A stretch of 64,000 nucleotides of DNA from Anaerolineaceae bacterium (GCA_016841525.1 JAENYZ010000004.1:62001-126000); one strand, 5' to 3'. Shown: positions 54,677-63,841, counted from the stretch's first letter. Numbers and translations are program-made. The notes: a model not told the origin generated them from the letters alone.

Positions 54677-55906
54677 ATGAAATTTATTACTAAAGTCAAG
54701 AATTACCCTAAACTCGGATTGATTTTGCTGGCATTTATCGCCTTTATAGCACTGGGTTTGCCAGACGGTCTGCTGGGAGTTGGCTGGCCTTCCATCAGAG
54801 CTGATTTTTCTATTCCCCTGGATGCCATTGGCTTATTGCTTTTTGCCTCTGTCACCGGATATATGACCTCAAGTTTTCTCAGCGGATGGCTGCTCACAAA
54901 GGTCGGCGTTGGGCGCATTCTGGCAACCAGCTGCCTGTTGACTGGATTAGCACTGATCGGTTACACCCTGGTTCCACAATGGTGGATGATGGTTTCATTG
55001 GGTATTTTTGCAGGCTTAGGTGCTGGTGCAATTGACGCCGGCTTGAACACCTATGTCGCCGCACATTTTAGTGAAGGCTTGATGCAATGGCTGCACGCCA
55101 GTTGGGGGGTGGGCGTCACCATTGGGCCAATCATCATGACTCTCGGTCTAACAAACATGAACACATGGCGCTTTGGCTACCGGGTGGTTAGCATATTTCA
55201 AATTATTCTGGCAGTATGTTTTGTGTTGACCCTGGGGATGTGGCGCCAAAATGATGCGCCAAGCACAGGAAAAAGTGAAAAACGACTGACAGAATACCAA
55301 ACGCCTATGGGTGAGACTCTGCGACAGCCGCAAGTTTGGTTAAGCATTCTTTTGTTCTTCCTATATGTCGGCGCGGAACATTCGCTGGGAACCTGGACCT
55401 ACACACTCTTAACCGTGTCACGTGGGGTTAATGAAACCTTAGCAGGATTTTTCGCTGGCAGCTATTGGTTTACATTTACAATCGGGCGGATTGTAGCAGG
55501 AATGTTCGCCAGTCGGATAGGCGTTAATAAGCTGGTGCATGCTGGATTAATAGGGGCAATCTTAGGAGCAATACTGCTGATCTGGAATCCTTCTGAAATT
55601 GCAAATGTGCTCGCAGTAGGAATAATTGGGCTCGCCATTGCCCCCATCTTCCCGGCAATGACCTCGGGCACCAGGATGCGGGTGGGCGACCATAATGCAG
55701 CCAACACCATTGGGATGCAAATAACAGCAACAGGTCTTGGCACGGCTGTCATCCCCAGCCTGATGGGCGTGCTCGCACGACGAATCTCCTTAGAAATTAT
55801 CCCGGTATTCCTGCTTGCTTTGTATGGTAGCCTTTTAGGGATCTACATCCTGGCAGTCAAGCTTCATAAGCCAAAATCTATAAAGACTCCTGTTGAAGTA
55901 AATTAA
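54677..55906 (+). CDS. MFS transporter
   Basis: A 409-residue polytopic membrane protein with 12 hydrophobic segments in two halves and a central polar loop (QNDAPSTGKSEKRLTEYQ). GLPDGLLGVGWPSIR near the N terminus and the loop LLTKVGVGRI fit the FucP/sugar-transporter-like or DUF-type MFS proteins. The substrate is unknown. AAAGGA lies 5 nt before the ATG. Confidence 0.9.
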   Translation: MKFITKVKNYPKLGLILLAFIAFIALGLPDGLLGVGWPSIRADFSIPLDAIGLLLFASVTGYMTSSFLSGWLLTKVGVGRILATSCLLTGLALIGYTLVPQWWMMVSLGIFAGLGAGAIDAGLNTYVAAHFSEGLMQWLHASWGVGVTIGPIIMTLGLTNMNTWRFGYRVVSIFQIILAVCFVLTLGMWRQNDAPSTGKSEKRLTEYQTPMGETLRQPQVWLSILLFFLYVGAEHSLGTWTYTLLTVSRGVNETLAGFFAGSYWFTFTIGRIVAGMFASRIGVNKLVHAGLIGAILGAILLIWNPSEIANVLAVGIIGLAIAPIFPAMTSGTRMRVGDHNAANTIGMQITATGLGTAVIPSLMGVLARRISLEIIPVFLLALYGSLLGIYILAVKLHKPKSIKTPVEVN

Positions 55907-55911
55907 AAAGG

Positions 55912-57210
55912 TTATCCCTTCAAATACCGCAAAGGCAGCGCGTAAAAAGGAACCAGCATCTCTTCTTTGCTGAGTCCGCCGTGACGCCCAGCCATCGGGT
56001 TCGGTTTTGGTGCCCACCACAAATAAGCATCACCCTTAGGAACAGCTATCAGGTTTCCCAACCGATCCTGGACCTCTTTAATAAACGGATCCTCACCAAA
56101 CAAGCCGCTTTCAAGCGCAGTTTTGGAATCAATCAACACAAATTTATCCGGCCAGGTCTTTTCAAAATATGCCCGCACATCGGTCACTTTACCGGGTTTG
56201 ATGTAAAAGAAAGCCAGGCGGTTTTCACATGTAGGCTGCATTACAAGCATATCCAAAAGAGCAGGATGGTTTGAAAGATCATAATGATTGTAAACTGGTG
56301 TTGCAATCGAGCCGTGGTCTGCCACCAGGATCAGCAGGATATCCTCAGCAGCTGATTTGGATAAATTATTCAAAAAAGCTTTCTCAAACATCGATGAAAA
56401 TGCCTCAAACTGGAAGAAAACTCGGGGGTCCTTCGCCGTGAATCGATGCATCAGGGTATCCACATCGCTGTAATAAACATAAATATATTCTCGCAGACCT
56501 CGCTGGCTGTTGATGTAATTAGCCAGGCTGATGCACAAATCGGCTTCATCGACAAAAGTATGAACATCCACATCTTCCATTTGCATTACTGAAAGCCCTG
56601 AATGGGCAATCCTGGAATGAATGAATGTCGTCGGCTGTACACCATTATTCCGGAGATGCGTGCCGAGCAAAGGTTTTCGAATGAAGTTATTAGGATCAAA
56701 GCCAGACCTCAATAAGCCCCCTGTATCGTTCCTGGCACTGGCAGGCGAATGTAAAATATTATTAATGATCATGCCTAATTCTTTTGACCACATCTCATAA
56801 CCGATAATGCCATGGGTGGCAGGGCCTTCACCTGTCCACAAAGTGGAAAGGGCTGAAGCCGTCGTGCTCGGTGAAATGCTTGTGATCGGGCTGAAAATCG
56901 CTTTGTCAAAATAGCGACCCCAAAACAAATCTCTCCCTGGGGCTAACATTTCCTGGAACAAATCATCTCCCAATGCATCCACCAGCATCAGGACAACTTT
57001 CTTATAAGGTCCGCCCAGGTGGCTTGTAATCGCGTCATCCAAAGGGGCTTTGCCAAAAGCAGGCGCTCCCAATAATCGGGTGATCGTGCCCGGGATATTC
57101 ACGAGAGATAAACCATCATAATAGGGCATAATAAATTCATCCCCCAGGGGAAGTCCGCCTAATGTGTGCTGTTTTATTCGAGGAAAAATTTGAGATCTTA
57201 AATCTGGCAT
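55912..57210 (-). CDS. Alkaline phosphatase superfamily phosphodiesterase (nucleotide pyrophosphatase-like)
   Basis: A 432-residue metal-dependent phosphodiesterase or phosphatase. The first metal aspartate lies in LMLVDALGDD (D78). The nucleophile is a threonine in SPSTTASALSTLWTG (T116 or T117). Further ligands are in YYSDVDTLMHRF and VADHGS, and GRHGG closes the site. There is no signal peptide, so it is probably cytoplasmic. AAGGAG lies 5 nt before the ATG. It converges on the MFS gene with only 5 bp between stops. Confidence 0.88.
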   Translation of the reverse strand: MPDLRSQIFPRIKQHTLGGLPLGDEFIMPYYDGLSLVNIPGTITRLLGAPAFGKAPLDDAITSHLGGPYKKVVLMLVDALGDDLFQEMLAPGRDLFWGRYFDKAIFSPITSISPSTTASALSTLWTGEGPATHGIIGYEMWSKELGMIINNILHSPASARNDTGGLLRSGFDPNNFIRKPLLGTHLRNNGVQPTTFIHSRIAHSGLSVMQMEDVDVHTFVDEADLCISLANYINSQRGLREYIYVYYSDVDTLMHRFTAKDPRVFFQFEAFSSMFEKAFLNNLSKSAAEDILLILVADHGSIATPVYNHYDLSNHPALLDMLVMQPTCENRLAFFYIKPGKVTDVRAYFEKTWPDKFVLIDSKTALESGLFGEDPFIKEVQDRLGNLIAVPKGDAYLWWAPKPNPMAGRHGGLSKEEMLVPFYALPLRYLKG

Positions 57211-57308
57211 CTTTGCTCCTTAATCTTTCTTGCCCATTAATACATTATTTCATACGAAAGAATTTCTTCAAAATATACGATGAGGAAATCAAACTGGACT
57301 TATCGACC

Positions 57309-57473
57309 ATGGCAGTAATTGTGCTGGCGATTATCGCCACATTGACTGCTTTCACTGTTCCTGAACAATCACAAAATCCGCGCACAGTGCTGCACGAAAT
57401 CAGTCAAAATCCGACACTTATTGTACCCGCTGCTGGAATCCAAACCACCATATCAAGAAGCACCCCTGCCTAA
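57309..57473 (+). CDS. Possible small membrane or exported peptide (54 aa)
   Basis: An open frame with a hydrophobic N-terminal segment (MAVIVLAIIATLTAFTV) and a polar remainder rich in Pro, Ser and Thr. It has no clear ribosome-binding site. It lies in the 268-bp gap between two genes on the other strand. It could be a genuine single-span peptide or a chance frame; the longer upstream part looks non-coding. Confidence 0.22.
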   Translation: MAVIVLAIIATLTAFTVPEQSQNPRTVLHEISQNPTLIVPAAGIQTTISRSTPA

Positions 57474-57478
57474 TTTAC

Positions 57479-58246
57479 TCACATTTCAAAGACGGCTTCT
57501 GCTGCTAACCAGAACAAATCCTCCCGAATATCCTTTCGGCTCGTCCATACTCGACCGTCCCATGCATTCGGGATGACGGCATCACCGCCATACAAAATCT
57601 GTCCAAAATGAACATTTCTGAATTGAGCAACAGCAAAAAAAGCAGCCGCTTCCATTTCTACAGCCAGACAGCCTTCTTCCAAATACATCCTTGCCTTATC
57701 TGCTGTCTCTCTGTAAATTGCATCCGTCGTCCAGGTTTTTGTTCGCAAGTATTCAATCCCATGGCGTAGTAAAACACGTTCAATTGCCGCCAGCGCGTGG
57801 GGATCAACGTCTACTTCACGTGAGGATGGCAAATAATGATACGAGGTGCCCTCATCTCGCAGCGCGGATACGGGTACAAGCAAGTGCCCAACAGCGATAT
57901 CTTTCTCCAAAACGCCGCATCCGCCGCAAGCAATAAACTTTCTGCAGCCGCGTGCTATCATCTCTTCCAGGAGAGCAGCAGCCAGAGGTGCACCAACACC
58001 CGGGTGGAAGAAAGCCAATCGTTCCCCCTGAAAATCAATTTCGTATAAAGGATGGTATCCCATCTCAGAAATCGAATTCACAAGAAATCGTGCACCCTTC
58101 TCGTCAATAAGGTTTTGGATGACATCCCCGAAAAAGCAGATCACACAGCATTCCGGGACATCAATCGCCTGGAGGAGTTTTGAGGGCTCAAGAATTGCCT
58201 CCCTGTTTTCGTCAAATTCTAAAATTGGATACGCTTCCTTTTTCAT
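57479..58246 (-). CDS. Nucleoside phosphorylase (PNP/UDP family)
   Basis: A 255-residue enzyme of the trimeric/hexameric nucleoside phosphorylase fold. FFHPGVGAPLAAALLEEM holds the phosphate-binding glycine loop, FIACGGCGVLEKDIAVG the base-site strand, and CLAVEMEAAAFFAVA the ribose-binding Met-Glu. YGGDAV is near the end. It is expected to cleave uridine or purine nucleosides with phosphate for salvage. A TTG two codons earlier is an alternative start. GAGG lies upstream at either 4 or 10 nt. Confidence 0.9.
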   Translation of the reverse strand: MKKEAYPILEFDENREAILEPSKLLQAIDVPECCVICFFGDVIQNLIDEKGARFLVNSISEMGYHPLYEIDFQGERLAFFHPGVGAPLAAALLEEMIARGCRKFIACGGCGVLEKDIAVGHLLVPVSALRDEGTSYHYLPSSREVDVDPHALAAIERVLLRHGIEYLRTKTWTTDAIYRETADKARMYLEEGCLAVEMEAAAFFAVAQFRNVHFGQILYGGDAVIPNAWDGRVWTSRKDIREDLFWLAAEAVFEM

Positions 58247-58405
58247 ATGCAAAAAGCCTCACAAAAGATGTTTTTAGTAAAGCCAATCATAATGTAAACT
58301 TTCAAAATTGGGGCTGGTAATTTCTGCCTTTTAGAATTGCAGCACTGTTTCTTTATCTGGTGTAAAATTGAACCTGGCAAGCCCTTTCAAAATGGACTTT
58401 TAGTT

Positions 58406-59872
58406 ATGTCAGAGATCGACGAAAATTCTCACCAAGATAAGCATTCAAGAAAGACACTTCGATTTGGCGAAGAGATCACAATGACACAATGCGGATACTC
58501 ATTCCAACCTGTTCTCGATCTGGAATTGGAAATTGACGATCGCGTATACATGTATTCTGATGACGGGAACCTGGAGATCAACCTTTTAGGAGGTGCACTG
58601 GATGATAATGCCTCCATCGCTGAGATCAATGATTCACTTGCTGCTGAACTATTGGGAAACGTGGACCGCTTCGAACTCATCGAAGCTGGCACTGACGCCA
58701 TCCAGGATGTGAGAGGTTTTCTTAACGAAGTCTATTACCAGGACGCAGGTGAAGAGGGCATCGGAAGGGCGTTCATCTGTTCACCGCACATCAATCAATA
58801 CTTTTTCCTTTTGCTCATTGCCTCCGTTGATTTCTGGCAAAATTATGGGCAAGAGATTTTTGACCAATTAAAGGGAAAAATTCAATTTCATCCCCAATTT
58901 TCAACAGATGTAAACCGAGAAAGCCGCCCCTCGTTTGCAGATCTGACCCTCGAAACCTTTGAAACAGTCGAACCTGGGGAGGATTTTTTACTCACAATAC
59001 AAAAAAGTGATATTTCAATTCTTCTTTCTGCACAAGCAGATACGCAAGACGTTAAAGTCACGGTCACTCAAATAAATGCCCCGGATGGCACCCCATTTTA
59101 TCATTATGACTCTGCATCTGGAGAATTTACCAGTTCCATCTTTAACAAACCTCTGATCGGGGACCATGGCGAAGTCTGTGTTTATCTGCCCAGGGACAAT
59201 CAAAATCCCCTCATACCAGGACAATACGTCTTTTCATTTGAAGCAGAATCAGGTGCTGGATTGGATCAGGTCCAGGTTATCATCCGCAGCGGGCGAACTG
59301 TTGAAATGCAAACCCTGGATATGAATTTTTGGCTGGCTGTTGAGGATGATCGATTTTATGACCAGGACGATTTAGGTGACTTAGAAAAAGATATTAGAGA
59401 ATCACTGGAAGAAAAGATGCTTCCTTTCAACTTGAGACCTGGAAAAATTGAATTTATCCACCCCGCAATGGATGAGCTGGAAGCCTTCACCTCTATAAAT
59501 CTTCAAACCGACCTGGCTGACTGCAGTTATATGATTTTGGAAAGTATCAACAATACAAGAGCGCTAAACATCGGCCTTGTCAATCAATTTTACGACAGCG
59601 ACCCAGATATTGAAGACAATATAACAGCCATTAGCAGTGGATCGCCAGGCATGATCTTGGCGTCTGGTTCCCCTCACAGCTGCATCTTAATCGAGTGGCC
59701 TGCTTATAAAGATAATCTGACCAAATTTACCGATGCCGTCATTGAACAAATGATCATCTTCAGCGGCATTGATACCCGCAATACTCAAAGCCAGGGCTCT
59801 GGGGGATTGCATTTGAGCCACGAAATTGCCTGGCGGATTCGCCGGCATCCCCTCTTCTATGAGTCAGATTGA
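58406..59872 (+). CDS. Large acidic hypothetical protein
   Basis: A 488-residue acidic soluble protein without a signal peptide; no named domain is recognised. The N-terminal third includes the beta-rich FGEEITMTQCGYSFQPVLDLELEIDDRVYMY. The middle has a beta-sandwich-like block (VKVTVTQINAPDG to IPGQYVFSFEAESG). The C-terminal part (RALNIGLVNQFY to NITAISSGSPGMILASGSP) recalls a strand-turn pattern of some exported metalloprotease-like proteins, but no HExxH is present. The ATG at 58406 is preferred; a longer frame opens at 58337. Its last 16 bp overlap the end of the convergent methyltransferase gene. Confidence 0.7.
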   Translation: MSEIDENSHQDKHSRKTLRFGEEITMTQCGYSFQPVLDLELEIDDRVYMYSDDGNLEINLLGGALDDNASIAEINDSLAAELLGNVDRFELIEAGTDAIQDVRGFLNEVYYQDAGEEGIGRAFICSPHINQYFFLLLIASVDFWQNYGQEIFDQLKGKIQFHPQFSTDVNRESRPSFADLTLETFETVEPGEDFLLTIQKSDISILLSAQADTQDVKVTVTQINAPDGTPFYHYDSASGEFTSSIFNKPLIGDHGEVCVYLPRDNQNPLIPGQYVFSFEAESGAGLDQVQVIIRSGRTVEMQTLDMNFWLAVEDDRFYDQDDLGDLEKDIRESLEEKMLPFNLRPGKIEFIHPAMDELEAFTSINLQTDLADCSYMILESINNTRALNIGLVNQFYDSDPDIEDNITAISSGSPGMILASGSPHSCILIEWPAYKDNLTKFTDAVIEQMIIFSGIDTRNTQSQGSGGLHLSHEIAWRIRRHPLFYESD

Positions 59873-60711
59873 TTTGGTGCTTCAATCCATTCAATAGAAT
59901 CAACACCATCAAACCGTTTGTGCATCACATGGATTGCCTGGGGATTATTATCCACCATGATAAAATTACGCCCCAGGTCTAAGCACACTTCACCAATCGT
60001 GCCGCTTCCAGCAAAAAAATCCATCACAAGATCGCCGCGCTTTGAAGAGGCTGCCACGATCCTCTGCAATACCCCTGCCGGTTTTTGTGTGGGATAGCCG
60101 GTTTTTTCCTTGCTGTTTGTACCCACAATGGTGTGCCACCAGGTGTCCGTGGGGAATTTTCCCCGGGCTGCCTTTTCCTTTCCGACCAAACCTGGTGCCA
60201 TGTATGGAATACGATCCACTTCCTCGCGGTTGAAGGTGTAATTTTCGGGATCTTTTACATAATAAAGGATATTATCGTGTTTTGCCGGCCACCTTGTTTT
60301 CGATCTGCCGCCAAAATCATACGCCCAGATGATTTCATTGAGAAAAGAGTCCCTCCCAAAAATCTCATCCAGTAAAATTTTGCAGTAATGAACTTCACGA
60401 TAGTCGATATGAAAATATAAACTACCATCTGCTTTTAATGCCCGATAGGCTTCTTCAAGACGCGGCTCAAGGAAACTCAAATAATCGTCAAAATAATCCC
60501 GGTAAGCCCGTTCACCGATCACCGTGGTTTGGTATCGATTGCCGCCAAAGCCGACCCTATCGCCGTTTTCATCCAGGGCAACACGAATTTGTTTCCGTGC
60601 TTGTTTTTTGCCCGTGTTAAATGGCGGATCGATGTAAATCAGATCGACCGTCTCATCCTTGAGGGATTTTAATACTTCTAAATTATCACCAAAATATATT
60701 TTATTTTTCAT
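59857..60711 (-). CDS. DNA methyltransferase, beta class (N6-adenine/N4-cytosine), solitary
   Basis: A site-specific DNA methyltransferase of 284 residues. Catalytic motif IV DPPFNTG (residues 28-34) precedes the SAM motif I DFFAGSGTIGEV (about 231-242), the beta-class order. The target-recognition region lies between them. No restriction endonuclease gene is adjacent, so it may be an orphan regulatory or protective methylase. TAAAAT lies 6 nt before the ATG, with AAGG between. Stops of this gene and the convergent neighbour overlap by 16 bp. Confidence 0.92.
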   Translation of the reverse strand: MKNKIYFGDNLEVLKSLKDETVDLIYIDPPFNTGKKQARKQIRVALDENGDRVGFGGNRYQTTVIGERAYRDYFDDYLSFLEPRLEEAYRALKADGSLYFHIDYREVHYCKILLDEIFGRDSFLNEIIWAYDFGGRSKTRWPAKHDNILYYVKDPENYTFNREEVDRIPYMAPGLVGKEKAARGKFPTDTWWHTIVGTNSKEKTGYPTQKPAGVLQRIVAASSKRGDLVMDFFAGSGTIGEVCLDLGRNFIMVDNNPQAIHVMHKRFDGVDSIEWIEAPNQSDS

Positions 60712-60923
60712 ATCCTTATTTTACATTATCTGGGTTTCAAGGTCAGATAAAATTGTGCTTGGAAAGCATTGTAATGTTTATTAAAAAGGCACAGGCTTTC
60801 CGGGCCACCTATATTCACCCATTTACTAGCCGGATGCGTTTTTACAAGACATAGAAAACCTATGTTCGGAGACATGGGGTAACAGTTAATTTGCCTGGTC
60901 TTGTACCATCTGTAATTTCCCAG

Positions 60924-60983
60924 CCTCACCTCAATCCTCTCCCTCCCTGAGGTTGTATAGACCGGGGAGAGGGTAGGGTGAGG
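60924..60983. repeat. Dispersed-type inverted repeat (CCTCACC...GGTGAGG)
   Basis: CCTCACCTCAATCCTCTCCC and GGGGAGAGGGTAGGGTGAGG face each other with a short spacer. Such elements occur in many copies in bacterial intergenic DNA and give a false reading frame with NPHPTLSP. The rest of the 465-bp gap holds the PadR promoter and nothing else recognisable. Confidence 0.65.
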
Positions 60984-61103
60984 GTTCCCATTGCTGACCA
61001 AAGCTCTCCTGATCGCAGCGGGATGAGCCCATATCCCATTATTCACCTTTTGGAATATAAACACAATAACCCTAAATTGGATTATTAAAACCTAACAAAA
61101 CAC

Positions 61104-61149
61104 TTGACATACTGTGTGATATATACTATAATGTTTATCAGTATAACAT
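61104..61149 (+). promoter_or_regulatory. Consensus promoter and operator of the PadR operon
   Basis: TTGACA (61104-61109) and TATAAT (61127-61132) are separated by exactly 17 bp, with both hexamers perfect. ATGTT (61131-61135) and AACAT (61145-61149) form an inverted repeat with 9 bp between them, overlapping the -10 and start, as expected for autorepression by a PadR protein (ATGT-N8-ACAT-like sites). Confidence 0.65.
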
Positions 61150-61176
61150 GTATATCATTATGAAAGGCTATGTATT

Positions 61177-61530
61177 ATGACAGATGATGCCGTAGGAGAA
61201 CAAACCCAGAACCTGGTACAGGAACTCCGCCGAGGCGTGATTGTCCTGGCCGTCCTCAGCCAGCTTGATCAGGAACAATACGGTTACTCCCTGATGAAAG
61301 GTCTTGAAGACCGGGGGCTGCAAGTTGACCAGGGCACCCTTTATCCCCTGCTAAGACGCCTGGAAGAGCAGAACCTGCTTACAAGCGATTGGCGTGTAGA
61401 TACTTCACGCCCACGTCGCTACTATATCTTGAGTGATTTCGGTAAAAAGGTTCTGCACGAAATGACAACTGAGTGGACACGGATTAAAACAACCGTGGAC
61501 AATTTATTACAAAATGAAAAGGAGAATTAG
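61177..61530 (+). CDS. PadR family transcriptional regulator
   Basis: A 117-residue winged-helix repressor. The PadR N-terminal domain is seen as RRGVIVLAVLSQLDQEQYGYSLMKGLEDRGLQVDQGTLYPLLRRLEEQNLL, including the GTLYPLLRRLE recognition helix, and a short C-terminal dimerisation helix. The gene is followed with one base of spacing by a membrane protein with a HAAS-like N terminus, a common pairing. The operator over its own promoter suggests autoregulation by an unknown signal. Confidence 0.93.
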   Translation: MTDDAVGEQTQNLVQELRRGVIVLAVLSQLDQEQYGYSLMKGLEDRGLQVDQGTLYPLLRRLEEQNLLTSDWRVDTSRPRRYYILSDFGKKVLHEMTTEWTRIKTTVDNLLQNEKEN

Positions 61531-61531
61531 A

Positions 61532-62560
61532 ATGAAACTCGTAGAATTATATTTGGATGAAATAAGGCGCCACCTGCCGCCCCGTAACAGGGAGGATATC
61601 GTCAAGGAAATCAACTCCACATTGCTGGATATGATCGAAGACCGCAATCCAAACCCCTCCCAACCGGTCGATGAGGAGACAGTTAAGGCCGTGCTGAAAG
61701 AATTTGGAGCACCACGAGATGTGGCAGTTCAATATGGTGCAAAAACGTACCTCATTGGACCACATATGTTCCCGACCTATGTCCAGGTCCTGAAAATCGT
61801 GCTGATCGTCATCGCAGCTTTGAACATCCTGGGTTTCGTTGTGACGATCCTCAGCAAATCCAGCTTGGATGCCGGCCTATTTGATACGATTTTTCAAATC
61901 GTCGGCGGTTTGATGAGCAGCCTGTTCACCGGCTTCGGCATTGTGACATTATCTTTTGCAGCAATCGAATGGACCACGCCAGAAGAATGGAACATCAAAG
62001 CAGGCGAAGAATGGGAGCCTGAACAGCTCATTAAGGAAGAACACACCCAGAAAGTGAATTATGCCGGACTTGCTTTCGAAATCACATTAACCCTGGTGTT
62101 CATCGCTGTGTTAAATTTTTTCCTTGATCGAATCGGGATTTATTACTTTGATGAGTCAGGATGGGTTTCAACCCCAATTCTAAACCAGAATTTTAACAGA
62201 TATGTCCCCTGGATCACAGCCTATGCCCTTCTCGATATAGGATTAAACTTTTATCTCCTTCGGACAGGTGTTTGGGATAAATTTGCAATTATTGGCAGGC
62301 TTCTGATCAATGTCATCAAAATGGCCGTAAACATCGCCATCATCGTTGGTCCTGCCATTATCACTGTCAGCGAGAGCGCCTGGCGCAATCTGAACTTTGA
62401 CATTGATATCAAAGCGCAGCAATTAACCCAGGGTTTGAACATTGGCATAGATATCGTACTTGGGTTGGCAATTTTCGGACTGGTTGTTGAATCCATCAAA
62501 CTCCTTTACACAAATTTCATCAAAGGTAAACATGCTTATATAGAAATCTCAAACAAATAA
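61532..62560 (+). CDS. Membrane protein with HAAS/permease-prefix-like N terminus
   Basis: A 342-residue protein. The N-terminal cytoplasmic helical module (LVELYLDEIRRHLPPRNREDIVKEINSTLLDMIEDR...EETVKAVLKEFGAPRDVA) is of the HAAS/DUF1700 type, found beside PadR regulators. Five or six transmembrane segments follow (about residues 90-115, 120-150, 185-205, 230-250, 255-285, 295-325). The ATG at 61532 has AAGGAG 7 nt upstream and starts one base after the PadR stop. The function is unknown; a membrane stress or sensing role is inferred from the PadR partner. Confidence 0.86.
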   Translation: MKLVELYLDEIRRHLPPRNREDIVKEINSTLLDMIEDRNPNPSQPVDEETVKAVLKEFGAPRDVAVQYGAKTYLIGPHMFPTYVQVLKIVLIVIAALNILGFVVTILSKSSLDAGLFDTIFQIVGGLMSSLFTGFGIVTLSFAAIEWTTPEEWNIKAGEEWEPEQLIKEEHTQKVNYAGLAFEITLTLVFIAVLNFFLDRIGIYYFDESGWVSTPILNQNFNRYVPWITAYALLDIGLNFYLLRTGVWDKFAIIGRLLINVIKMAVNIAIIVGPAIITVSESAWRNLNFDIDIKAQQLTQGLNIGIDIVLGLAIFGLVVESIKLLYTNFIKGKHAYIEISNK

Positions 62561-62578
62561 TTCTTGCCAGAGAATACC

Positions 62579-62612
62579 TAATAATCCCGAAGACATCTTC
62601 GGGATTATTTTA
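62579..62612 (+). terminator. Intrinsic terminator after the PadR operon
   Basis: TAATAATCCCGAAG pairs with CTTCGGGATTATT (3-5 nt loop) and is followed by TTTATA. Its partial A-run also suits the opposite strand. Confidence 0.85.
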
Positions 62613-62847
62613 TATAAAGACTTTTAATTGCAATTCCCCAAGTTGCTATTTGTGGTGTAAGCCTGGAAACACAACCCAAAAAACACCCAAAAATGATTTA
62701 TCTCCTGCTTTAGATTTTTTATGATTTGCTGCATTAACGAATCGAAATTATGTGCACTTTTGGAAATTTTTTGTAACCCTATAGTATAATTAGACAATAT
62801 AGATAATATTTATATTAATATAAGGAATCGTACAAATAAAAAACTAA

Positions 62848-63732
62848 ATCTTTCTACTGCTAATAATAACCGGCTCTTTGCTGCTATATTCTTGCGGAAC
62901 AAAAAATCTATCAGAGCAGGACAATAATCCACCAGCCGCCCTACTCGAAGAAGAGAACATCGAGATTGCAATTGAAACGACATCAGTACCTCAAGAAGCA
63001 ATCACCAAAGAAGCAACCCCATCAGCATCACCAACAAACATGCCTGACACATCTCAAATCAACCCCCCATTAGATTCCAAAAGTCTGTGCTACCATCCTT
63101 ATTTTCCAATTATCGATGGAGCTTCATGGACCTTTAATGCCATGGATGATGAAGATTACACATTGAGAATTGAAGAGACTGGTGAAAATTCTTTTACGAT
63201 GATCCAGGAAATGACTCAGAGCGATGCCATATATTCGGCAGAATGGTATTGCTCAGAAGAGGGAATCTTGAGAGGAACATTTGGACAATTAGATCTCCTG
63301 AACCAGGCTGCGGGTGGGGAAGAAACACCTGAATTTGAGTTCGAAGCCATTGAATGGGAAGGAGAAACCTTACCATCACCTGAATTATTCGAGCTGAGTT
63401 ACGCTTGGACGTCGAACTACTAACTCTCTGCCAATCTCGAGATTGAAGGGATTTCACAAACCTAAGAGGTCAGGGTAAGTATAAACCATAAAATTAGTGC
63501 CATTGAATCAGTGACCGTCCCTGCTGGCACCTTTCCTGAAGCAGTGCGTGTTGATAGTCATGGTGAAATTGAAATGATCCTGGTTATAGGTGAGAGCACC
63601 ATACCATTCAGCGGCTTAGATTTTGATTACAGCACCTGGTACGTGGAGGGTTTGGGCATGGTCAAAAGCAGTAACATTTTTTCTGGTTACGCAAATGATG
63701 TTGTCCTGACCGAATCCTCTTTGATCGATTGA
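62848..63732 (+). pseudogene. Decayed lipoprotein gene with two nonsense codons
   Basis: One frame reads through 62848-63732 but is broken by TAA at 63421-63423 and TAA at 63463-63465. Both halves are clearly one protein (an SYAWTSNY segment, then LSANLEIEGISQT, then VSINHKISAIESVTVPAGTFPEAV). The N terminus reads IFLLLIITGSLLLYSC, a lipoprotein signal with lipobox, but no start codon lies in this frame. AATAAAAAACTAAAT just upstream is in another frame, suggesting a frameshift too. AAGGA at 62822-62826 and TATAAT at 62785-62790 remain. The mature protein looks secreted and beta-rich. Sequencing errors are an alternative to true decay. Confidence 0.72.
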
Positions 63733-63841
63733 CAAGGAAATCAAACAAAAAAAGTCAATTTCCTTTATAATAGAATTCTCAAAGAAATTAAAATCGTTTT
63801 TATCTTGAAATTAAAGATATACAAGAACAATGGAGAACACT

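Noticed and set aside
57162-57308. Upstream extension of the small frame at 57309
   Set aside because: The extension overlaps the phosphodiesterase start region on the other strand and reads like non-coding AT-rich sequence.
60726-61064. 112-codon reading frame on the minus strand
   Set aside because: It lies over the CCTCACC/GGTGAGG repeat and contains NPHPTLSP, a hallmark of the false translation of this repeat. It also has no ribosome-binding site.
63421-63465. Possible selenocysteine readthrough in the broken lipoprotein gene
   Set aside because: Both in-frame stops are TAA, not TGA, so the tRNA-Sec cannot explain them.
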